This document shows, piece after piece, positions 1 through 7,178 of a stretch of DNA of 26,013 nt. How positions within the stretch are numbered: the stretch's first letter is position 1; every line of letters begins with the position of its first letter. The notes below the pieces were generated by a model, which saw only the letters and a list, made by a program, of their open reading frames with translations, ran no database searches and was not told where the DNA came from. The position numbers and the translations under genes were made by a program. Source of the DNA: Clostridiales bacterium (GTDB lineage Bacteria; Bacillota; Clostridia; Oscillospirales; Oscillospiraceae); NCBI GenBank assembly GCA_019420945.1, contig JAHZGF010000072.1, forward strand, positions 1-26,013, read 5' to 3'.

Positions 1-3
1 ATC

Positions 4-50
4 AGGCCCTTATAGGGCTTAATCAAGCCACCGGCTTAGCCGGTGGTTTT
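4..50. repeat. Tandem short hairpins, IS200/IS605-end-like
   Basis: Two adjacent hairpins with 3-nt loops are visible. The first is imperfect (arms 4-10 and 14-20, 6 of 7 pairs). The second is a perfect 8-bp stem (28-35 with 39-46, loop TTA) flanked by CAAG on the left and TTTTGAC on the right. Short GC stems with tiny loops followed by TTTTGAC are typical of subterminal ends of IS200/IS605-type elements in Clostridia. The stretch could equally be a terminator for a plus-strand gene ending before the window. No transposase is present here, so the assignment is tentative. Confidence 0.4.
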
Positions 51-186
51 GACTCATCCCAATGTCGTAACACAAAACCGCCGTTTTTAGGGCTGCGCTT
101 TAGGGACTCAGGCGTAAATCTGTGCACAAAGATAATCATTGTGAAGATCATTGACATAGATTATGGCGCAAGGAAACAGAACAATG

Positions 187-218
187 GAAAGCGCGCCGCA
201 AGCTAATCGCGGCGCGCT
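187..218 (-). terminator. Probable terminator of the flavoprotein/GltD-like operon
   Basis: A perfect 10-bp inverted repeat (190-199 with 209-218, arm AGCGCGCCGC) lies about 40 bp beyond the stop codon of the minus-strand operon. On the minus strand the stem is followed only by TTTCC, so the U tract is weak. Its position and very GC-rich stem still make a Rho-independent or RNA-stabilising 3' end likely. Confidence 0.6.
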
Positions 219-257
219 CTCAAAAAAGGGGGAAAAAGAGGAGAGGATGAGAAAAAA

Positions 258-1592
258 TCAGATGGTAAAGCGAGAAAAGATAGCGGCTGCGGCATCTTTG
301 CCGGCGGCCACAGCCTTCATCAGTGTGGCGGCGCCTGTGACCGCATCCCCCCCGGCGTACACACAGTCCAGAGATGTGGCATACTGCTTGTTTACCAGAA
401 TTCGACCGCGATGATCTGATGGCAGATCGGGAATGCGTTCCGGCTCAAAGCCCAGGGCCAGCACCGCCAAGTCACAGGGGATGGTTAGTTCCTCCCCGGA
501 GGGGGCCACATTGTTGCGGCCACCGGGATAGTCCGGCGCCGTCAGCTTCATTTTGGCACAGCGGACGCCATTGAGAGTGCCATCGGTACCCTCAAAGGCC
601 AGGGGGGCCGTTAATTCCACCAGTTCTACGCCCTCTTCTTTGGCAATGGCCAGTTCGTCCTGGGTAGCAGGCATATCGGCCTCGGTGCGGCGATAAACCA
701 AAGTGGCGTGGGCTCCCTCCCGCAGTGCGGTGCGAGCTACATCGATGGCGGTGTTTCCGCCTCCGAAGACCAGCACATGCCGGGCGGAAAAGTGTTCGGG
801 GTTGGAGAGGTATTCTTTGGCCTGTGCCACGCCAGCCAGAGACCGGCCGGGCAGATCCACATCCACAGGCTTTTGGGCTCCGGTGGCCACAAAGATCGCG
901 TCATATTGGCTTTTCAGAGTTTCCAGTGACACATCCTGGCCCAAAGCGGTGTTGGTGCGGAAGGTGACACCCAACTGCTGCAGCTGGTCAATCTGAAACT
1001 GCATCAGATTTTTGGGCAGAACGAAGGAAGGAATCCCCCAGATCGGCACACCGCCCAGCACCGGCTCTTTTTCGTAGATGGTCACTTGGTATCCGGAGCG
1101 TGCCAGGGAGAAGGCACAGGTTAGACCCGCAGGTCCTCCGCCCACAATGGCCACCGAGTGACCGTTGGACTGAGAAGGAGTGTTCTCCTCCTGGGCATGC
1201 TGGCGGTGCCAGTCTGCCACAAACCGTTCCAGACGGCCGATGGCAACAGGCTCGCTCTTAATGCCCCGGGTGCAGTGGCTTTCGCATTGCTGCTGGCATG
1301 GGCAGACTCGGCTGGAAATTTCCATCATGGGATTGGTACGGGAGAGCAGATACCAGGCCTCCTCCAGATTGCCCTCCCGGATAGCAGCAATGAATTCCGG
1401 AATGTAATTATGAGCAGGGCAATGCATGGAACAGTAGCGATCCGGGCAGTTCAGGCAGCGCTCCGCCTCAGCCTGGGCCTGCTCCAGGGTATACCCCAGG
1501 GCCACTTCTTGGAAATTGTCCAGCCGCTGAGGCATGGGCTGATTGGCCATAGGAGTTTTGTGGGGGGTCATATTGGGACGTCTGAGGCTCAT
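258..1592 (-). CDS. GltD-like NAD(P)H-dependent FAD/Fe-S oxidoreductase
   Basis: This 444-residue protein matches the glutamate synthase small-subunit (GltD) architecture. An N-terminal Fe-S domain carries cysteines 46, 49, 54, 58 and 97, 99, 103, 107. It is followed by an FAD-binding GGGPAG (151-156), a second dinucleotide site GGGNTA (277-282) with a following VYRR typical of NADPH binding, and a C-terminal FAD motif YAGGDAVTG. The family passes electrons from NAD(P)H via FAD and [4Fe-4S] clusters to a partner. No glutamate synthase large subunit is present. The partner is probably the upstream ferredoxin-flavoprotein, whose stop codon overlaps this start as ATGA. I chose the ATG at 1592 because GGAGGT lies 6 nt upstream; a longer frame to 1655 has no such support. 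The family call is firm and the partner is inferred. Confidence 0.88.
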   Translation of the reverse strand: MSLRRPNMTPHKTPMANQPMPQRLDNFQEVALGYTLEQAQAEAERCLNCPDRYCSMHCPAHNYIPEFIAAIREGNLEEAWYLLSRTNPMMEISSRVCPCQQQCESHCTRGIKSEPVAIGRLERFVADWHRQHAQEENTPSQSNGHSVAIVGGGPAGLTCAFSLARSGYQVTIYEKEPVLGGVPIWGIPSFVLPKNLMQFQIDQLQQLGVTFRTNTALGQDVSLETLKSQYDAIFVATGAQKPVDVDLPGRSLAGVAQAKEYLSNPEHFSARHVLVFGGGNTAIDVARTALREGAHATLVYRRTEADMPATQDELAIAKEEGVELVELTAPLAFEGTDGTLNGVRCAKMKLTAPDYPGGRNNVAPSGEELTIPCDLAVLALGFEPERIPDLPSDHRGRILVNKQYATSLDCVYAGGDAVTGAATLMKAVAAGKDAAAAIFSRFTI

Positions 1593-3286
1593 TTTTGCAC
1601 CTCCATTTCCTTGACTGCGTTGATGGCGGACCGATATGCGGATGCAACAGCCCAAGTCAGCTCAGAGATAACGGCCAATTCTCCCTTGCGGTGCATGGCG
1701 GAGGTGGCATCACCCACGCCGTAGAGGCCCGGGATTACCGAGTTGTCATTGCGCAGCACCTGGCAGTCGGCATTGACCATCAGGCCTCCCATGGCGGCCT
1801 CAGAGAACCGTTGTGCATAGATGGCATAGAAGGGGCCCGCATCTCGGGGAATCAGGAATCGAGGGTCTTTGCCAAATTCCTCGTCCTTGCCCTGACGGCA
1901 CCAGTAATTATAGGTAGACACTGTCCGGGATAGCACGGTGGGATCCATGCCCAGTTTTAATGCCAGCTCCTCGATGGTGGCGGCTTTAACGACCGGTGGT
2001 ACTTTATAGGAAGCCTCACGGTCCAGGTCCTCCTGGTAGTGGGTATAGCAGTCTATTTCATCAGACAAGGAGGGGTCAATTAAAAAATGGAAGAAAATAT
2101 CATCTATGTTTTTCTGAGAGAAGATATTCCAGGTGCATTCTTTGGGATGGCCTGCAATGTTGATGCGGCCGGTGAAGAGCCCACCGGCCTCATCTTGCCA
2201 GCGCACTCCGTTCAGATCCACCGACAGGTTGCTGGGCTCTTCAATGAGGCGGTAGAGAGAATAGCTGTAAGGGTGATGGGCAGGGCCGAAGAAGGAGACA
2301 AACAGCCGATCCTCGTTGGGCTCCACTCCCAGTTCCTGGAGCATGTCAATGGCGTCGCCGGTGTCGCTGGGGACGGAGAAGCGGGTAACAGGCCGGTCCA
2401 CATCGAAAAAGCCGGCGTATTTCTGCAGCTTTTCGTCGCTGCTGCCGAAGCCGCCTGTGGCCAGGATCACCGCTTTGCAGTGGATTTCAGTCTCGCCGCC
2501 GGGGTCTAGGGCGAGGACACCGGTGACGGCGCCGGTCTCGTCAGTGATCAGGTGCTTGGCTTGGTGATTCAGCAGAATTTCCACATCAAGCTTCTGGGCG
2601 GGGATGGCGTCCAGCATGGTCTGCTTGACAAAAGTGCCTGCCCATCCTGGGCCGATGGAAGGATCCAGACTCCGAGTGTTTTCCGTGCGCTTGACAAAGT
2701 GGGTTACTGCGGGGCCAAAGATGGGGCCGGCCTCCCGCTTGTCCCCCAGCTTCTCTACGGTGTAGGCCTCCCGGGTCCCGGGAAAATCCAGCAGCCAGTC
2801 AAAGAATTCGGAGCAGCCGTAGATGGCAGTGCGCATAATGTCCTCGCCGATAACGCCGCCGGCACGCTCCACCATAACTTTTACCGCTTCTTCCCGAACG
2901 TCCTCAATGCCCTGTTCCGCGTGCAGTTTGGAGTAGATGGGGAAAAAGCCGTGGGCAATGTCAGTGTTGCCGCCGCATCGGGCGGCCTTTTCCAGCAGGA
3001 TCACTTTCTTGCCCATTTGAGCCGCCTTAATAGCAGCAACCAGGCCGGTGCCGCCGCCGCACACCACCAGATCGCACTCACGGATTATTTTTTCGTGGGG
3101 GACGGGCTGGGTGTGGTCATCTGCATCATAGATGGAGCAGGTGGGGCACAGGGTTTCACACAGGCCGCACTCCACGCAAAGCTCCGGATCGATCTGATAG
3201 CGGGGACCGTCATAGTGGATAGCGTGCATGGGACAGGCAAGCTCGCAGGTATGACAGCCGCTGCAGGACGCTTTGATCTGATACAT
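1589..3286 (-). CDS. Ferredoxin-fused FAD_binding_2 flavoprotein (fumarate reductase-like), copy 1
   Basis: The protein has 565 residues. The N-terminus is a bacterial 2x[4Fe-4S] ferredoxin with C8-x2-C-x2-C-x3-C18 and C37-x2-C-x2-C-x3-C47. The rest is a fumarate reductase/succinate dehydrogenase flavoprotein-type domain with the FAD motif GGGTGL (77-82), an E-K dinucleotide-fold end near residue 100 and a C-terminal MGGL...PGLYGVGDA. The usual HGxNRLGGNAL stretch of fumarate reductases is replaced by a diverged segment ending in an SELTWAVAS motif, so fumarate is unlikely to be the substrate. It is most likely a cytoplasmic reductase (or dehydrogenase) of an unsaturated or keto compound, with electrons entering through the ferredoxin domain. 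The start at 3286 has AAGGAG 8 nt upstream. It is first in the operon with the GltD-like gene. A paralogue lies at 10939-12648. Confidence 0.87.
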   Translation of the reverse strand: MYQIKASCSGCHTCELACPMHAIHYDGPRYQIDPELCVECGLCETLCPTCSIYDADDHTQPVPHEKIIRECDLVVCGGGTGLVAAIKAAQMGKKVILLEKAARCGGNTDIAHGFFPIYSKLHAEQGIEDVREEAVKVMVERAGGVIGEDIMRTAIYGCSEFFDWLLDFPGTREAYTVEKLGDKREAGPIFGPAVTHFVKRTENTRSLDPSIGPGWAGTFVKQTMLDAIPAQKLDVEILLNHQAKHLITDETGAVTGVLALDPGGETEIHCKAVILATGGFGSSDEKLQKYAGFFDVDRPVTRFSVPSDTGDAIDMLQELGVEPNEDRLFVSFFGPAHHPYSYSLYRLIEEPSNLSVDLNGVRWQDEAGGLFTGRINIAGHPKECTWNIFSQKNIDDIFFHFLIDPSLSDEIDCYTHYQEDLDREASYKVPPVVKAATIEELALKLGMDPTVLSRTVSTYNYWCRQGKDEEFGKDPRFLIPRDAGPFYAIYAQRFSEAAMGGLMVNADCQVLRNDNSVIPGLYGVGDATSAMHRKGELAVISELTWAVASAYRSAINAVKEMEVQK

Positions 3287-3355
3287 GGCATACACTCCTT
3301 TGCAGGGAACGCTCAAAACGAGATGTTTTCCCATCTTTTTGGTAGTTATGGCTGG

Positions 3356-3384
3356 AGTATAACACCCAAAATTTTATTTGTTAA
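3356..3384 (-). promoter_or_regulatory. Promoter of the flavoprotein/GltD-like operon
   Basis: Read on the minus strand, TTAACA (3379-3384) and TATACT (3356-3361) are separated by exactly 17 bp and lie about 70 bp upstream of the start at 3286. The -35 box is part of the longer element shared with the transporter operon (3377-3395). Confidence 0.72.
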
Positions 3385-3395
3385 TATCGCACAAT
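3377..3395 (-). promoter_or_regulatory. Shared regulatory element, copy A
   Basis: On the minus strand this reads ATTGTGCGATATTAACAAA. It matches 18 of 19 bases of copy B (4280-4298); the only difference is A versus T at position 14. It contains TTGT-N9-ACAA, a weak palindrome, and overlaps the -35 box of the minus-strand operon. The geometry relative to -35 is the same in both copies, which suggests a binding site for one regulator. The adjacent HxlR protein is the obvious candidate (inference). Confidence 0.7.
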
Positions 3396-3406
3396 AATGT
3401 AACTTT

Positions 3407-3422
3407 CCTACGCAAAAGTAGG
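3407..3422. promoter_or_regulatory. Inverted repeat in the divergent intergenic region
   Basis: CCTAC-N6-GTAGG is a perfect 5-bp inverted repeat. It lies between the two divergent promoters, upstream of both. HxlR-family proteins bind short inverted repeats as dimers, so this may be an operator, but the arms are short and no second copy was found. Confidence 0.35.
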
Positions 3423-3474
3423 GGTAGTTTCTAAAGGAACACAATCTTTCTGACAGGTAAGAATTGGGGTAGGC

Positions 3475-3504
3475 TTGCAATTGCGTCGATTACTGTGATA
3501 AAAT
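3475..3504 (+). promoter_or_regulatory. Promoter of the HxlR regulator gene
   Basis: TTGCAA (3475-3480) and TAAAAT (3499-3504) are separated by 18 bp. A TGA directly before the -10 box makes it an extended -10. Transcription would start near 3511, which fits a start codon at 3540 and rules out the in-frame GTG at 3495. Confidence 0.65.
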
Positions 3505-3539
3505 GTCGAAGAAAGACCGGGGAAAAGGGGGAAAAGAAA

Positions 3540-4076
3540 ATGCAGGAAGAAAAGGATTTCGTCCAGCTGTCAGAAGAAAAGGAAGCATTGCTGAGCAAAT
3601 TGATCTCCACGCCAGAGGAGCGGCAGAAAAAGATGGAATCGGAGCCAGCGGAGGTTGTGTTCGACATCCAGAAGGACCCTTACAATCACATGATGCGGGT
3701 GCTCTTTTGCCGGTGGAAGCCATTTTTGTTGAGGGCAATTGCGATTGATAATGGCACCTATTTTTCCCGCTTTTTCAAGCAGCTGCCTATTACCCAGAAG
3801 GTGCTTAGCCAAAACCTAAAGGATATGCAGAAGGATGGCCTCATTTATCGAGAGGTACTGCCGGAGGTTCCCCCACGGGTAGAGTACCATCTGACCAAGG
3901 TGGGCTACTCTCTGATTGGCCTGTTGGATCTGGTCTATGACTGGGGCTGGAACGATATGCGGGCAAAAGGAATGCCGGTGGACGCTCTGGGGGAGATGTG
4001 GCATGGCTATCGGGAGCCGGATGAGAAGATGATGACCCAGCCCTATTACAAGCCCGCTCACGATGACGAAGGATAA
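3540..4076 (+). CDS. HxlR-family winged-helix transcriptional regulator
   Basis: The 178-residue protein contains an HxlR core from about residue 54 to 140. Recognisable pieces are FCRWKPFLLRAI, the helix-turn-helix segment ITQKVLSQNLKDMQKDGLI, and the wing with VLPEVPPRVEYHLTKVG followed by LLDLVYDWG. HxlR proteins are DNA-binding dimers that often control nearby redox or detoxification genes. This one is longer than the usual 110-130 residues, with a charged extension of about 50 residues in front and about 38 behind. The ATG at 3540 follows a GGGGG-containing ribosome site; the in-frame GTG at 3495 lies inside the promoter. It diverges from the flavoprotein operon and precedes the transporter operon, so it probably regulates both. 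Cys57 at the start of the core could be redox-sensing (speculative). Confidence 0.88.
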   Translation: MQEEKDFVQLSEEKEALLSKLISTPEERQKKMESEPAEVVFDIQKDPYNHMMRVLFCRWKPFLLRAIAIDNGTYFSRFFKQLPITQKVLSQNLKDMQKDGLIYREVLPEVPPRVEYHLTKVGYSLIGLLDLVYDWGWNDMRAKGMPVDALGEMWHGYREPDEKMMTQPYYKPAHDDEG

Positions 4077-4110
4077 CTAACAGTGAAATAACAATCAAGC
4101 AATCGCTATG

Positions 4111-4155
4111 AGATAGACGGGACAGCCCTTTGGGGCTGTCCCGTCTATCTTTTTT
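4111..4155 (+). terminator. Strong intrinsic terminator after the HxlR gene
   Basis: A perfect 17-bp stem (4111-4127 with 4134-4150) is followed by a run of six T (4150-4155). It ends the regulator transcript and insulates the transporter operon. Confidence 0.93.
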
Positions 4156-4279
4156 GAGTGCAAAGAGCGATGCGGTATAACGATTTCAGTTCGCATCAGG
4201 CTTGTGCCTGACTCTAACCTGAAAGTAAGAAGCTACCGTAGAGGGAAGGTTAGTAGCTAGCCGGAGAGAAGCTTACTTA

Positions 4280-4298
4280 ATTGTGCGATATTTACAAA
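4280..4298 (+). promoter_or_regulatory. Shared regulatory element, copy B
   Basis: The sequence ATTGTGCGATATTTACAAA repeats copy A (3377-3395, minus strand) with one change in 19 bases. It overlaps the -35 box TTTACA of the transporter operon promoter and points in the direction of that operon. Confidence 0.7.
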
Positions 4299-4319
4299 AT
4301 CATTGGTTTGGATTAAGGT
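4291..4319 (+). promoter_or_regulatory. Probable promoter of the ABC transporter operon
   Basis: TTTACA (4291-4296) and TAAGGT (4314-4319) are separated by 17 bp. The -10 box is poor, which would fit a promoter that needs an activator. The assignment rests mainly on the identical placement relative to the shared element in the divergent operon. Confidence 0.5.
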
Positions 4320-4517
4320 TCAATCATACAAAAAGCAAAATGCTTCACAGAAAAGACTTCGTGAAAACTAGATGATCCAGAAAAACCAAGGAGACTTGAG
4401 TTGGTTTTCTGCAGATTCGGACATCCTCTGATCGGTCGACCCAAATAATGGGCCGGAAACGCTTGTTTGTAAAACCCATATGCAAGGTTTTCAGAAAGAA
4501 AAGAAAGGAAGGAAACA

Positions 4518-6089
4518 ATGAAAAAGAAGATTTTTGCGCTGCTGCTCTGTCTGGCGTTGTCGGCCTCGCTGCTGGCCTCTTGTGGCGGCACCGGCTCCAA
4601 GTCTACGGGCTCCAACACCGGAAGTGATGGTGAGGGGAGTACCGCCGTCACCATTGGCTATGTGGGTGGCCACTACGCCTGCTATCCCTCCTCTGCCAAC
4701 TCTGACGACTTTATCCAGCAGGGCATGGTCTACGACAAGCTCTTTGAAGTGGACGATATCACCGGCGAATACACCTCCCGAGTGCTGGAGTCCTATGAGT
4801 GGACCGACGACAAGACCCTGGTGATGACCCTGAAGGAGGGCATTACCTTCTCCGACGGCAGCCCCATGACCATGGAGGATGTGCTCTTCTCCATCCACAA
4901 CTACATTGATCAGGGCGAGAGCACCGATAAGTATCAGTACTTCCAGTACATCGACTTCGATGCTACCACCATCTCCGAGGACGGTATGACCCTGACGCTG
5001 GTCTACCAGTTCCCCTATGGCCCCGCGGAGCGGACTCTGAACATGTCCATCATGCAGAAGGAATTCACCGAGGCCCATGACAACGCCGATGAGATTTGGT
5101 TCACCGGCCCTGTGGGTTCCGGCCCTTATGAGATCACCGACTGCGTCCAGGACTCCTATGTGACCTTCACTTTGCGGGACGACTACTGGAACAGCGACTA
5201 CACCTATGACGCAACGGAAATCACCCTGCGTTTTTATTCCGACGAGACCGCCATGTACATGGACTATCAGGCGGGCAACCTGGACGCCATCTATGGCATT
5301 GGCACCACCGTGGCCTCTCAGATTGAGAACGCCGGCGGCAGCCAGGGCACCGTCCAGTACATCTCCAACAACGATGTGAGCTTTGTCATCCTCAACGAGG
5401 AAAATCAGTACCTTTCCGATCCCGCGGTCCGGGAGTCCATTGCCTACGCTCTGGATATGGACTACATCAGCGAGGTGGCCTACGGTGTGCTGGGTACTCC
5501 GGCCAAGAGCCATTACGCCTCCACCTTTGATTGCTACACCGAGCACGATGGCTACACCACCGATGTGGAAAAGGCCAAGCAAATTCTGAGCGACGCTGGC
5601 TACTCCGATGGCGAGATCACCATCGCCTGGATCTCCCCGGACCAGGCACCTCAGCCCCAGGTGGGTGAAGCTATCCAGGCCCAACTGGATGCCATCGGCA
5701 TCAACGTGACGGTGGAGAGCTATGACCTGCCCACCGCCCTGGGCATGTATCTGGAGGGCCAGGGAGACATCATGATGATGACCGTCAACGGCGGCAACCC
5801 CACCCGGGAGCCCTATCAGTCTCTGTCCGCCTTTGCCAGCGGCGCCCCCTTCACCTGCATGTCCATTGAGGACCCCACTTACAACGATTATCTGAACACC
5901 GGCCTGAACAGTGTGGACGAGGCCACCCGGTGGGAGGCCTATGAGAAGGCAGACCAGTGGCTGTATGACAACTACAACGCGCTGCCTATCTGCGAGACCC
6001 TGTCCGCTGTGGCCTATAACAGCCGTATCGCCAGCTTTGACCAGTCTGCCGTGGGCAAGGGCTGCCTGGGCTCTCTGAAGCTTGCCTGA
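4518..6089 (+). CDS. ABC transporter solute-binding lipoprotein, family 5 (peptide/nickel/opine type)
   Basis: This 523-residue protein begins with a lipoprotein signal: KKK, a hydrophobic core and the lipobox LASC, with Cys22 as the lipidated residue. A Gly/Ser/Thr-rich linker follows. The mature part has the SBP_bac_5 fold of DppA/OppA proteins, with the early segment on ligand-driven transport (YDKLFEVDDITGEYTSRVLESYEW), a VGSGPY motif near residue 200 and the usual family length. It captures the substrate outside the membrane for the permeases encoded downstream. Family 5 members bind peptides but also nickel chelates, opines, haem and sugars, so the substrate cannot be read from the sequence. 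The ribosome site AAGGAAGG precedes the ATG. It is the first gene of a seven-gene operon. Confidence 0.93.
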   Translation: MKKKIFALLLCLALSASLLASCGGTGSKSTGSNTGSDGEGSTAVTIGYVGGHYACYPSSANSDDFIQQGMVYDKLFEVDDITGEYTSRVLESYEWTDDKTLVMTLKEGITFSDGSPMTMEDVLFSIHNYIDQGESTDKYQYFQYIDFDATTISEDGMTLTLVYQFPYGPAERTLNMSIMQKEFTEAHDNADEIWFTGPVGSGPYEITDCVQDSYVTFTLRDDYWNSDYTYDATEITLRFYSDETAMYMDYQAGNLDAIYGIGTTVASQIENAGGSQGTVQYISNNDVSFVILNEENQYLSDPAVRESIAYALDMDYISEVAYGVLGTPAKSHYASTFDCYTEHDGYTTDVEKAKQILSDAGYSDGEITIAWISPDQAPQPQVGEAIQAQLDAIGINVTVESYDLPTALGMYLEGQGDIMMMTVNGGNPTREPYQSLSAFASGAPFTCMSIEDPTYNDYLNTGLNSVDEATRWEAYEKADQWLYDNYNALPICETLSAVAYNSRIASFDQSAVGKGCLGSLKLA

Positions 6090-6129
6090 TGGACTGTTGA
6101 GATTAAAAATCAACTTTCCAAAGAGGGAA

Positions 6130-6165
6130 GGTCAGCCTCTCCGCACCTGTGCGGGGAGGCTGACC
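6130..6165 (+). terminator. Intercistronic hairpin between binding protein and permease genes
   Basis: A 17-bp stem with one mismatch (6130-6146 with 6149-6165) has a 2-nt loop and no T tract. Such hairpins after a binding-protein gene often stabilise the upstream mRNA or partially terminate, so that the binding protein is made in excess over the membrane subunits. Confidence 0.7.
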
Positions 6166-6197
6166 GGCCAATCTGGCATTTATGGAGGTGTTTACGT

Positions 6198-7178
6198 TTG
6201 CTGCGCTATATTTTAAAGCGGTTGCTGATCATCATTCCCACCCTGTTGGGAGTGTTGCTGATCATCTTCACCATCAATAAGATGATCCCCGGTGACCCGG
6301 CCAAGCTGGCTTTGGGTTCCAACTTCACCCAGGAGGCCTATGAAGCCAAACGGGAGGAGATGGGACTGGACAAATCCTTTATAGAACAATATGTGGACTA
6401 TGTGGTGGGAGTAGTGACCCGGATGGATCTGGGCACCTCTTACGACTCCAAACGTCCGGTCAGCGACATGATTTTCTCCCGCATCGGCATTACCATCAAG
6501 CTGGGTGTACTCAGCTGCATTGTCACAGTGTTGGCGGGCATTGGAATAGGTATTCTGTCGGCGGTGAAGAAATACACGCCGGTGGATTACGCCACCACCA
6601 CCTTCGCAGTCATTTTCTCCGCGGCACCAGGATTCTGGGTGGCACTGATGGCCATGCTGCTCTTCTGCCTTAAGCTGAAACTGCTGCCGGCGGGCGGCAT
6701 GGGCACCTGGAAGCACATGGTGCTGCCAGTGATCTGCATGGCCCTGAGTCCTATCTCCCTGGTGGCCCGCATTACCCGTACCAGTATGCTGGACGTCATC
6801 AACCAGGACTACATCCGCACCGCCCGAGCCAAGGGCGTCAGCGAACGCAAAGTGGTGTTCAGCCATGCCCTGCGCAATGCGCTGATCCCGGTGGTCACCG
6901 TGGTGGGTGCCCAGCTCACTATGGTCATCGGCGGCTCCTTTATCATTGAGTCCGTCTTCTCCATCCCCGGCATCGGTATGCTGCTGCTCAGCGCCATCAA
7001 CACCCGGGACTTCCCGACCATCCAGGGCACCGTACTGGTTCTGAGCTTTTTCGTGTGCATCATCAACCTGCTGACCGATGTGGCCTACGCCTATGTGGAT
7101 CCCCGGATCAAGTCCCAGTACGCCGGCGGCAAAAAGCGTGCCAAGCGGAGAAAGGAGGCCCTCCATGGCAATGCGTAA
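6198..7178 (+). CDS. Dpp/Opp-type ABC transporter permease, DppB-like
   Basis: The product has 326 residues and starts with the canonical LRYILKRLLIIIPTLLGV helix of DppB/OppB permeases. About six membrane helices follow. The cytoplasmic EAA loop that docks onto the ATPase reads RTARAKGVSERKVVFSHALR, followed by NALIPVVT. The C-terminus has the family ending VDPRIK plus a basic tail. The start is TTG at 6198, supported by GGAGGT 8 nt upstream and by the family's conserved N-terminus; no ATG fits better. It pairs with the next permease to form the membrane channel. It overlaps the next gene by 14 nt. Confidence 0.92.
   Translation: MLRYILKRLLIIIPTLLGVLLIIFTINKMIPGDPAKLALGSNFTQEAYEAKREEMGLDKSFIEQYVDYVVGVVTRMDLGTSYDSKRPVSDMIFSRIGITIKLGVLSCIVTVLAGIGIGILSAVKKYTPVDYATTTFAVIFSAAPGFWVALMAMLLFCLKLKLLPAGGMGTWKHMVLPVICMALSPISLVARITRTSMLDVINQDYIRTARAKGVSERKVVFSHALRNALIPVVTVVGAQLTMVIGGSFIIESVFSIPGIGMLLLSAINTRDFPTIQGTVLVLSFFVCIINLLTDVAYAYVDPRIKSQYAGGKKRAKRRKEALHGNA

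Larger units (their letters stand above)
4156..4517 (+). other. Intergenic regulatory region and long leader upstream of the transporter operon
   Basis: No gene is supported here. The first part holds a TCAGGC/GCCTGA hairpin (4196-4211). It also holds two interleaved perfect 6-bp inverted repeats: TAACCT/AGGTTA (4215-4220 with 4247-4252) and AGCTAC/GTAGCT (4231-4236 with 4253-4258). Then come the shared element (4280-4298) and a promoter. Transcription from that promoter would give a 5' untranslated leader of about 190 nt before the ATG at 4518. The leader contains an 8-bp palindrome GGTCGACC near 4434 and small hairpins, but I do not recognise a known riboswitch. Confidence 0.5.

Noticed and set aside
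4491..6113. Long open frame of 540 codons antisense to the solute-binding protein gene.
   Set aside because: It mirrors a real gene with clear family motifs, is Gly/Val/His-rich as expected for antisense of GC-rich codons, and has no ribosome site or domain.
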